A DNA stretch of 20,906 nucleotides from Nitrospiraceae bacterium (lineage in GTDB: Bacteria; Nitrospirota; Thermodesulfovibrionia; Thermodesulfovibrionales; Dissulfurispiraceae), in the NCBI GenBank assembly GCA_003170655.1, contig PMYY01000170.1, positions 1,273-22,178 on the forward strand. Direction: 5' to 3'. The translations under genes were made by a program, and so were the position numbers. Under the pieces are notes generated by a model, which worked only from the letters and a program-made list of their open reading frames with translations, had not been told where the DNA came from and did no database searches. Positions 14,588 through 20,906 of this stretch are shown in pieces (the first letter of the stretch is position 1; every line of letters starts with the position of its first letter).

Positions 14588-15602
14588 GAAAATAATTATC
14601 GGTACTAGGGCAAGCAAACTTGCGCTGTGGCAGGCTGAGTGGGTAAAGTCCGAACTGGAGCGCCTCTACCCCGGCATCAAGGTGGAGCTTAACAAGATCA
14701 AGACGACCGGCGACAAGATACTCGATGTGCCGCTCGCCAAGGTCGGAGGTAAAGGACTCTTCGTCAAAGAGATAGAAGAAGCGATGCTCAGGGGCGAGGC
14801 CGACATCGCGGTGCACAGCATGAAGGATGTTCCCACCGACCTTCCGGAAGGCCTACACCTTGCAGTTATCTGCAAGCGCGAAGATCCCCGTGACGCCTTC
14901 ATAACTGGCAGGGGCGAGGCAGCGTCACGCGCGGCTGATGCCACTGTCGGGGCTCATCTTGATGCGCCTACCAATTTTAATAATTTAAAGCAAGGCGCTG
15001 TCATCGGCACCAGCAGCCTCAGGCGTTCATGTCAGCTCCTTCACATCAGGCCCGACCTGAAGATAGAGCAACTACGCGGCAATCTCGATACCCGCATCAG
15101 GAAGCTCGACGAAGGACAATTCGACGCAATCATCCTTGCCGCTGCGGGCGTCAAGAGGCTTGGATGGTCTGAAAGAATTACCGAGATACTCTCTACTGAA
15201 ACAAGCCTGCCTGCAATCGGACAGGGAGCCATAGGCATCGAATGCAGGACCGCCGGCGACATCAATGATCTCATAGCACCGCTTAACGACCCTGAAACGT
15301 CTACATGCGTGCGCGCCGAGAGGGCTTTTCTTAAGAAACTCGAGGGCGGCTGTCAAGTCCCTATCGCCGCATATGCAAGACTCGAAGATAAGATCCTTGT
15401 GATGGAGGGTCTGGTGGGCAGCGTAGTGGGAGATATCATCATAAAGGAAAAAATAGAGGGAACACCATCCGACGCTGAAGCCCTAGGCCTTGCCCTGGCC
15501 GAAAGACTGCTTTCACGCGGGGCGAAGAAGATACTCGACGAAGTCTATGCCAGGGACTATGGTAATGGCGCACCAAAAATAAAAGGAGATATAGCCAGCT
15601 AA
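14577..15602 (+). CDS. hemC: Porphobilinogen deaminase (hydroxymethylbilane synthase)
   Basis: Polymerises four porphobilinogens to hydroxymethylbilane. Family marks are GTRASKLALWQA, VPLAKVGGKGLFVKE, AVHSMKDVPTDLP, VIGTSSLRRSCQ and LRGNLDTRIRKL. The dipyrromethane cofactor is carried by C259 in LEGGCQVPIAAYA. ATG at 14577 gives 341 residues; GTG at 14571 would add two. Both overlap the end of hemA. Compared with the Escherichia coli enzyme, the loop between DAF and GTSSLRR is about 18 residues longer (roughly residues 110-140), rich in Ala then Asn; it is in frame and no catalytic motif is lost. The stop lies directly before the next ATG. Confidence 0.96.
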   Translation: MKNRKIIIGTRASKLALWQAEWVKSELERLYPGIKVELNKIKTTGDKILDVPLAKVGGKGLFVKEIEEAMLRGEADIAVHSMKDVPTDLPEGLHLAVICKREDPRDAFITGRGEAASRAADATVGAHLDAPTNFNNLKQGAVIGTSSLRRSCQLLHIRPDLKIEQLRGNLDTRIRKLDEGQFDAIILAAAGVKRLGWSERITEILSTETSLPAIGQGAIGIECRTAGDINDLIAPLNDPETSTCVRAERAFLKKLEGGCQVPIAAYARLEDKILVMEGLVGSVVGDIIIKEKIEGTPSDAEALGLALAERLLSRGAKKILDEVYARDYGNGAPKIKGDIAS

Positions 15603-17159
15603 ATGCACGAAATAAAAAAAGGTAAAGTCTACTTAATCGGAGCGGGTCCGGGCGACATCGGCTTGTTCACTCTTAAAGGGCTCAGGTGCCTGAAAAAAGC
15701 TGAAGTGGTTGTGTACGATTTCCACTTGAATGCTCAAATCCTTAACTACATCGACCATGACGCCGAATTCATCTATGCAGGCAAGCAGGGCGGTCACCAT
15801 GCGATGACCCAGGATGAGATAAATCAGGCGCTGATCGATAAGGCTAAGGAAGGCAAGCTGGTATGCAGGCTGAAGGGCGGAGATCCCTTCGTCTTCGGAC
15901 GCGGCGGTGAAGAGGCCGAAGCACTTGTCAATGAAGGTATCGAGTACGAGTTGATACCAGGGGTGAGTTCCTCGATTGCCGCACCTGCCTACGCAGGCAT
16001 ACCGCTCACACACAGAAAGTATTCTTCTTCCTTCGCAGTAATCACAGGCAATGAGGATGCCGATAAGGGTGAAAGCTCTCTCGACTGGCCCCATCTTTCA
16101 AAGAGTTTCGACACGCTCGTCTTCCTCATGGGTGTGAAGAACCTACAACGGATCACCTCCAAACTTCTGGAACACGGCAAGCCCTCGGATACGCCGGTAG
16201 CGATTGTACGCTGGGGCACCAGGCCGGACCAGAAGACTGTCGTAAGCACGCTGGATGCTATAGCCGACAAGGCCGCGGCCGCGGGAATAAAGCCTCCCGC
16301 CGTAATGATTGTCGGCAATGTTGTAAAGCTCAGGGAAACGCTGAAGTGGTATGAGAAGAAGCCTCTATTTGGCCACCGCATGCTTATCACCCGCGAGTAT
16401 ACACCAGACTATGAGCCGCTGGAAGACCTCGGCGCTGAGGTATTTGAGTTCCCAACCATCAAGACCGTTGCGGCGGAAGATTACGCTGCGCTCGACGAGG
16501 CAATCGACAGGATCGAAACCTACCACTGGATCATCTTCACGAGCGCAAACGGATTCGGTTATTTCATGCGCCGGATTATCGACAGGGATAAAGATATCAG
16601 AGACCTGAAAGGCATAAAGATATGCGCCATCGGCGACAAGACCGCAGCAGCGATCAGAAAGTCCGGCCTCAGGGTCGATCTTGTGCCTGATGAATTCAAT
16701 GCCGAGGGATTGATCGAAGCATTCATCAAAGAGGCGAGGAACTCAGTTCAAGATACGAGATACAAGACTTCCAACCTTGAGAGCTTGAGGATCCTTCTCC
16801 CTCGCGCCGAGACTGCGCGTGAGATATTTCCGGACCGGGTCAGGGAACTCGGGGGAGAGATTGATTGTCCCGTGGCTTACCGCACGATAAAACCGGAAAA
16901 GCATGGAAAACGTCTTTTTCGCTTTTTGAAGTCGGGGCGAATATCAGTTGCCACTTTTACGAGTGCAGCCACGTTCTCCAACTTCGTTGAAATCATGGGA
17001 GGCGAAGCGCTCGATTTCCTAAAAGATGTCACCATCGCGGCCATCGGACCCGTAACAGCTAAGGCAATAGAGAAGAGCGGGCTGAAAGTGACAATAATGC
17101 CCAAAGAAGCGACCATAAAGGCGATGGTTGACGAGATAATCAGGTGGGCGGCTATGTAG
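15603..17159 (+). CDS. cobA-hemD: Uroporphyrinogen-III C-methyltransferase / uroporphyrinogen-III synthase fusion
   Basis: A 518-residue bifunctional protein. Residues 1-255 are the SAM-dependent methyltransferase that makes precorrin-2: GAGPGDIGLFTLKG (13-26), CRLKGGDPFVFGRGGEE (88-104) and GVSSSIAAPAYAGIPLTHR. The usual YDRLV is YDFHL here. From about 258 (FGHRMLITRE) a HemD domain cyclises hydroxymethylbilane to uroporphyrinogen III, with IIFTSANGF and the C-terminal TFTSAATFSNF and AAIGPVTAKAI motifs. ATG at 15603 follows the hemC stop with no gap. Residues about 380-390 contain a small insert coded by a heptamer repeat. The TAG stop lies inside a palindromic repeat. The fusion feeds both protohaem and sirohaem/cobalamin branches. 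Confidence 0.95.
   Translation: MHEIKKGKVYLIGAGPGDIGLFTLKGLRCLKKAEVVVYDFHLNAQILNYIDHDAEFIYAGKQGGHHAMTQDEINQALIDKAKEGKLVCRLKGGDPFVFGRGGEEAEALVNEGIEYELIPGVSSSIAAPAYAGIPLTHRKYSSSFAVITGNEDADKGESSLDWPHLSKSFDTLVFLMGVKNLQRITSKLLEHGKPSDTPVAIVRWGTRPDQKTVVSTLDAIADKAAAAGIKPPAVMIVGNVVKLRETLKWYEKKPLFGHRMLITREYTPDYEPLEDLGAEVFEFPTIKTVAAEDYAALDEAIDRIETYHWIIFTSANGFGYFMRRIIDRDKDIRDLKGIKICAIGDKTAAAIRKSGLRVDLVPDEFNAEGLIEAFIKEARNSVQDTRYKTSNLESLRILLPRAETAREIFPDRVRELGGEIDCPVAYRTIKPEKHGKRLFRFLKSGRISVATFTSAATFSNFVEIMGGEALDFLKDVTIAAIGPVTAKAIEKSGLKVTIMPKEATIKAMVDEIIRWAAM
16749..16769 (+). repeat. Heptamer repeat inside the HemD domain
   Basis: Three tandem 7-base units, CAAGATA, CGAGATA and CAAGACT, read in frame as part of QDTRYKT. 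Twenty-one bases are seven codons, so three units keep the frame. It looks like a small repeat insertion tolerated in a surface loop. Confidence 0.65.
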
Positions 17160-17209
17160 GGGCAGGGGTTGCCCTGCCCTATGCCGGGAGCCGCAAGCGG
17201 CGCCCCTAC
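17156..17209. repeat. GTAGGGGC palindromic repeat with nested hairpins
   Basis: GTAGGGGC (17156-17163) and GCCCCTAC (17202-17209) are perfect inverted ends. Between them, GGGCAGGG (17160-17167) can pair with CCCTGCCC (17172-17179) around GTTG, and GCCG with CGGC around CAAG (about 17190-17201). The unit spans the whole gap between two convergent genes and may act as a bidirectional transcript terminator, although no T-run follows. Confidence 0.8.
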
Positions 17210-18546
17210 TCCAGCCCGTAAATTTTGATCTTGTCCAGCAGGTTCTTATAGCTGATGCAGAGCAGTTCAGCTGACCTTGTCTTGTTGCCGTTGGTCCTGC
17301 GAAGCGCCTCTTTTATCTTTCGCTTCTCGACATCCCTTACCGCATCCTTTATGGACAGGGACGATGTTTTTTCCTCCACCTCGAACTCGGTAAGCAGCGG
17401 GCCTACCACGTGCTTGTCGATTACGTCTCCTACAGACATCAGGACCGCCTTCCTTACCACATTTTTCAATTCCCTCACATTACCCGGCCAGGTATGGTTC
17501 ACCAGCAGGGCAAGTGCATCGTCGGAAATCTCCCGTATCTGCCTGTTCAACTCCGTGCCTGCATCCAGGATGAACTTATTCACAAAGAAAGGTATGTCTT
17601 CGGACCGCTCGCGGAGTGGCGGCACCTTTATGACGAATTCTCCAAGCCGGTAATAGAGGTCCTCCCTGAAGCTCTTTGACATAACGCACTGCCTGATGTC
17701 CCTGTTGGTAGCAGCTACAACCCTGACATCTATTGAGACAGGCGTCGTGCTGCCCAGGGGATATATGCGCTTCTCGTCGAGAACGCTCAGGAGCTTACCC
17801 TGTATATGCAGCGGGATATTCTCGATCTCGTCGATGAAGATGGTGCCGCTGTTGGCATTTTCGAAATATCCCGCCTTGTGCCTGTCCGCACCCGTAAAGG
17901 CCCCCTTTCTGTATCCGAAAAGCTCGCTCTCGAAAAGCGTGTCGGGGACCAGCCCCATATCTACCCGAACGAAGGCCTTCCTGGCCCTGTTGCTAACGGA
18001 ATGGATAGCATTAGCTATAAACGTCTTTCCTGTGCCGGTCTCACCCTGTATTATCACCGACAGGTTTGTGCCGGCGACCTGTGTTATCTGGTCCACGATC
18101 TTCTTGATGGCTGGGCTGCTGCCGAACATATGTTCGAGAGAGAGGTCCAGGGCATTGCTGAAGCGCTTGACCTCGCTTTCCAGTTTCCGCCTTTCCACGG
18201 CGCGTCTGAGCGCGAAGATGAGCTTATCGAAATCGGGCGGCTTTATAGTAAAATCGTAGGCGCCTTTTTGGATGGCCTCGACCGCAGTGGGGATGTCTCC
18301 GTGGGCAGTCATGATAATCACAGGAATCCTGGGATCAATCTTCCTGATCTCCTGCATGACCTCGATCCCATCGAGACCCGGCATCTTCAGGTCAAGAAGC
18401 ACAGCATCCGGCATGTTCTTTTTAATGGCACCAAGGGCTGTGACACCATCCTTCGCTTCAGAGACTTCAAAACCTTCCTCCTTCAACATATCGCCCACCA
18501 CGGCCCTAAGATCGTTGTCGTCGTCAACTATCAGTACTTTCCCCAT
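17206..18546 (-). CDS. NtrC-family sigma-54-dependent response regulator
   Basis: A 446-residue activator in three parts. The receiver (1-120) has the acidic pocket VDDD, phospho-acceptor D52 in LLDLKMPG and K102 in IKPP. The AAA+ domain (about 140-375) has Walker A GETGTGKT (168-175), the sigma-54 contact loop GAFTGA (215-220) and Walker B GTIFIDE (234-240). A Fis-type helix-turn-helix closes it (NGNKTRSAELLCISYKNLLDKIKIYGLE). All motifs needed for sigma-54 activation are intact. The ATG abuts the TAA of the kinase gene with no gap and is preceded by a G-rich ribosome site. The final TAG is supplied by the palindromic repeat. Targets are not visible in the window. Confidence 0.96.
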   Translation of the reverse strand: MGKVLIVDDDNDLRAVVGDMLKEEGFEVSEAKDGVTALGAIKKNMPDAVLLDLKMPGLDGIEVMQEIRKIDPRIPVIIMTAHGDIPTAVEAIQKGAYDFTIKPPDFDKLIFALRRAVERRKLESEVKRFSNALDLSLEHMFGSSPAIKKIVDQITQVAGTNLSVIIQGETGTGKTFIANAIHSVSNRARKAFVRVDMGLVPDTLFESELFGYRKGAFTGADRHKAGYFENANSGTIFIDEIENIPLHIQGKLLSVLDEKRIYPLGSTTPVSIDVRVVAATNRDIRQCVMSKSFREDLYYRLGEFVIKVPPLRERSEDIPFFVNKFILDAGTELNRQIREISDDALALLVNHTWPGNVRELKNVVRKAVLMSVGDVIDKHVVGPLLTEFEVEEKTSSLSIKDAVRDVEKRKIKEALRRTNGNKTRSAELLCISYKNLLDKIKIYGLE

Positions 18547-20094
18547 TTACCCCCCTACCGCAATATCTTGGACTGGACCATCGGAAACTTCGGCCAGCGG
18601 AATATAAACCCTGAACTCCGTGCCCCCTCCGGGCTTTGAATTGACGCAGATATGCCCATGATGCTGTTCCACGATGCCGTAAACGATAGACAACCCAAGG
18701 CCCGTACCCTTTCCCACTTCTTTTGTCGTAAAGAAAGGTTCGAAGATCCTTTCCTTAATTTTGTCATCGATCCCCTGGCCGTTATCTCCGATCAGGACAA
18801 GCGCAAAACTGCCGGACCGGGGAATGCAACTGTCACGTGCCTCACTTACTTCATCCAGCGTGATGGTCATATTCCCGCCGTCAGGCATTGCGTCTCGAGC
18901 ATTTGCGACAAGATTCAGGACCACCTGCTTCATCTGAACCGAATCGGCCATAACCACCAACGGCTTATCAGGCATCATAATCTCGAATGTTATATTTTCA
19001 CCGACCATGCCTTCGATAGTTGGAAGCATGTTATCGATAATCGCATTAATATCAACCGGGTATGATCGCGCGCCCTGCCCCTTGCCGAATGCGAGCAGGC
19101 CCTGGACAAGCGACTTCGCCTTGGCAACCGAATTGTCCATACGAAATATGTAATTATACAGCGAATCCTCTTTAGATATCTTCTTCTGCATGGCGTAGAG
19201 TGACGCCTGCACGGTAGTCAATATGTTGTTGAAGTCATGCGCAATGCCGCGGGCCAGCGTGCCGACGGCATCCATCTTCTGAGAATGCCTCAACTGCTTT
19301 TCAAACGCCCTCGCCTCTTCGTCCCTTTTTTTCAGGCTTTCGGTCATTACATTGAACGCATCAGCCAGCTTTCCTATCTCATCCCCTGATTCCACCGACA
19401 GCTTTTCGATCTCCTTTCCCTCCCCCATCATTTTCACTTCATCGGTAAGTACCATCAAGGGCTTCAGTACCTTTTGGATCGCAACAACGAGGACCACGGT
19501 TCCAATGATTAGGAAGAGGCAGGTTATGCCTATGGTTTGCCGCACAATCGCCTTGGTGCCATCCTTCAGAATCGACGAAGCCAGCACAACTCTCACCCGG
19601 CCGATGATCTTTTTATCGCTCTTTGCCTCTTTCTGCTGGAAATAGAGGGCCTCTTCGCTGTTTTGTTTTTGGTCAAGAATCACCGGCTCGACGAATTCCA
19701 TAGAGTGTCCGGTTCCGTGGGCGGACGGGGAGTCCGCTGTCGGCCTTTCCCTTCTCAGAAGCTCCTTTCCGTCGGCCGTATAAATGGCCACCGACAGAAC
19801 CTCTCTCTGGCTCATAACGCCCTCGATCGCATCATTGAGCAGGTCCCTGTTTTCGACGAATACACCGATTCGAACACTGTCTGCAAGGAATGAGGCGATC
19901 GTCCTACCTTTCCAGTCGAGGTCCTGCCGCGCCTTTTCTGTCTGGTATTTCACAAAATACAAAGTGAATACGAGCGACACTGAGAAGAAAAGGGCGAAAA
20001 ATATCTTGAACATTCTGAACGTGAACGAGTCCCGTCTGCCCCATTTGGCTGTATAATATTTCAATCGCCTCACAAGGTCGAATCTCCCCATCAT
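18547..20094 (-). CDS. Membrane sensor histidine kinase
   Basis: A 515-residue kinase partner of the downstream regulator. Order: basic N terminus, helix 1 (about 29-49), extracytoplasmic sensor of some 135 residues, helix 2 (about 185-207), HAMP (208-262), HisKA with phospho-acceptor H286 in RGIAHDFNNILT, then the ATPase domain with N box LNLVANARDA (393-402), G1 DNGQGI (437-442), EPFFTTKE and G2 GKGTGLGL (461-468). The HDFNN motif is typical of NtrB-like kinases of hybrid and NtrC-coupled systems. ATG at 20094 overlaps the stop of the binding-protein gene (ATGA), and its own TAA touches the regulator's ATG. The periplasmic part is a good size to touch a binding protein. Confidence 0.95.
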   Translation of the reverse strand: MMGRFDLVRRLKYYTAKWGRRDSFTFRMFKIFFALFFSVSLVFTLYFVKYQTEKARQDLDWKGRTIASFLADSVRIGVFVENRDLLNDAIEGVMSQREVLSVAIYTADGKELLRRERPTADSPSAHGTGHSMEFVEPVILDQKQNSEEALYFQQKEAKSDKKIIGRVRVVLASSILKDGTKAIVRQTIGITCLFLIIGTVVLVVAIQKVLKPLMVLTDEVKMMGEGKEIEKLSVESGDEIGKLADAFNVMTESLKKRDEEARAFEKQLRHSQKMDAVGTLARGIAHDFNNILTTVQASLYAMQKKISKEDSLYNYIFRMDNSVAKAKSLVQGLLAFGKGQGARSYPVDINAIIDNMLPTIEGMVGENITFEIMMPDKPLVVMADSVQMKQVVLNLVANARDAMPDGGNMTITLDEVSEARDSCIPRSGSFALVLIGDNGQGIDDKIKERIFEPFFTTKEVGKGTGLGLSIVYGIVEQHHGHICVNSKPGGGTEFRVYIPLAEVSDGPVQDIAVGG

Positions 20095-20906
20095 TTCACC
20101 ATCACGCTTTTTTTCAGGATTGCTTCAGGGATGGCAATACCCAGCTTTTGAGCTATTTTCGGGTTGATCAGCAAGACCTGTTGCCGCGCGTATGCACGCG
20201 TCGAACCGCCCTGTGAACGCCCTTCCAGTCGTTTCCTGACGATCTCTCCCGTCTGGGCTCCTAGGTCAAACGGGTTCACAATCAGGGCCGCCAGTGCCCC
20301 CATCTCGACATATTTCTCGGAAAAGGTGAAGATCGGAACCCTGTTGCGAAACGAAAAAAGCAGCATGTTATCAATCGTCTCACGATTTGTCACCGTAACA
20401 TCGGGAAGCATTATAAAGACATCGATCTTGCCTTTAAGTTCTTCGAGCAGTGGCAGGACAGCACGGGTGGTGTCAGCCTTTTTTGCAATGATCTCGATTG
20501 AATGCGACTTAGCGTACTGAACCGCCCGTTCTAATAGAGAGGCCGTGTGCCGAGGATCGTAGATCAATCCTATCCGCTTTGCGTCGGGAAACATTTCCTT
20601 GATCGCCTGAAGTTGGCGCTCGGGAGAGATGAACATGCTTACGCCCGAAAGATTCTTAAATTCCTGGAAGGGATGCCCTGTGCCGGCCGTCATAGTATAG
20701 AAAAGCGGTATGTCCCTGATAGTCTGCATCCTCGCAAGGGCATCCAATCCTATTGCCAGAACCCCGTCGGGGTTCATCCGGCGTATGGTCCCGGCGACAT
20801 CCGCTCTGTCGGAGCCGGTAACGATCACCTCGGCAATCGTGCAGCCGCAGGTGCTTTCGAATCCGTCGCGCGCCTCATCGAAGGGCCTGATATCAGCACT
20901 CTGGAC
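20091..20906 (-). CDS. ABC-type substrate-binding protein, PF04392-like (partial, 5' end outside)
   Basis: The frame is open to the window edge, so the signal peptide and first residues are missing; 271 codons plus stop are visible. It starts VQSADIRPFDEARDGF and continues GTIRRMNPDGVLAIGLDAL, IPLFYTMTAG, LSGVSMFISPERQLQAIKEMFPDAKRIGLIYDP, VFIMLPDVTVTN and GALAALIVNPFDLGAQTG. This is the pattern of the ABC_sub_bind family (PF04392), two-lobed periplasmic proteins often tied to unknown ligands. GTG at 20828 is only an internal codon, not the start. The stop overlaps the kinase ATG. No permease or ATPase is visible on the kinase side; what lies upstream is not seen. Confidence 0.85.
   Translation of the reverse strand, partial: VQSADIRPFDEARDGFESTCGCTIAEVIVTGSDRADVAGTIRRMNPDGVLAIGLDALARMQTIRDIPLFYTMTAGTGHPFQEFKNLSGVSMFISPERQLQAIKEMFPDAKRIGLIYDPRHTASLLERAVQYAKSHSIEIIAKKADTTRAVLPLLEELKGKIDVFIMLPDVTVTNRETIDNMLLFSFRNRVPIFTFSEKYVEMGALAALIVNPFDLGAQTGEIVRKRLEGRSQGGSTRAYARQQVLLINPKIAQKLGIAIPEAILKKSVMVK

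Noticed and set aside
17806..18639. 277-codon plus-strand frame opposite the regulator gene
   Set aside because: It is a shadow of the conserved AAA+ and receiver coding sequence, crossing the regulator-kinase boundary.

Overview
The window reads as a 20.9 kb chromosomal stretch of a Gram-negative bacterium of medium GC. Nearly all of it is housekeeping and biosynthetic gene content. Support for Gram-negative: a lipoprotein with an LSGC lipobox, an NtrC-type sigma-54 activator paired with a membrane histidine kinase, and a Spinster-like MFS carrier. The order ccsA-like, hemA, hemC, cobA/hemD fusion, together with scattered short palindromic and heptamer repeats, suggests Desulfobacterota (deltaproteobacterial) or Nitrospirota relatives. 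This is inference from gene order; no marker gene was compared.

Layout. (1) 1-767, plus strand: the 3' end of an unknown gene, then a glycine-zipper lipoprotein, closed by a 17-bp perfect hairpin. (2) 777-4994, minus strand: a lipid operon read fabG, acpP, fabF, rnc, MFS carrier, with short gaps or overlaps. (3) 5229-6547: a DUF488 gene on plus and panC (pantothenate) on minus, convergent. PanC supplies the pantothenate from which the ACP phosphopantetheine arm is made. (4) 6800-7996, plus: argG. (5) 8049-8766, plus: a decayed dprA pseudogene with its Rossmann core deleted, at least two single-base frameshifts and an in-frame stop. It is followed by a small unknown protein gene and topA, which starts at TTG. 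(6) 11561-11722: a 162-bp unit with 24-bp near-perfect inverted ends. (7) 11746-17159, plus: a tightly coupled tetrapyrrole and cytochrome operon consisting of a MobB/BioD-like P-loop NTPase, a CcsA-family membrane protein, hemA, hemC and a cobA-hemD fusion. Each of the first three junctions overlaps by 1 to 11 bases. (8) 17206-20906, minus: a translationally coupled signalling operon of a PF04392-type substrate-binding protein (N terminus cut by the window), a histidine kinase and an NtrC-type response regulator.

The hem operon makes uroporphyrinogen III from glutamyl-tRNA and methylates it toward siroheme-type products. The CcsA-like protein would use haem for cytochrome c assembly or modulate HemA. 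The signalling operon probably senses a periplasmic small molecule through the binding protein and drives sigma-54 promoters elsewhere. No CRISPR array, rRNA, tRNA, integrase or transposase was seen. The most unusual items are the dprA ruin, the 162-bp inverted-repeat unit, and a GTAGGGGC-type palindrome that fills the convergent gap at 17156-17209 and supplies the stop codons of both flanking genes.
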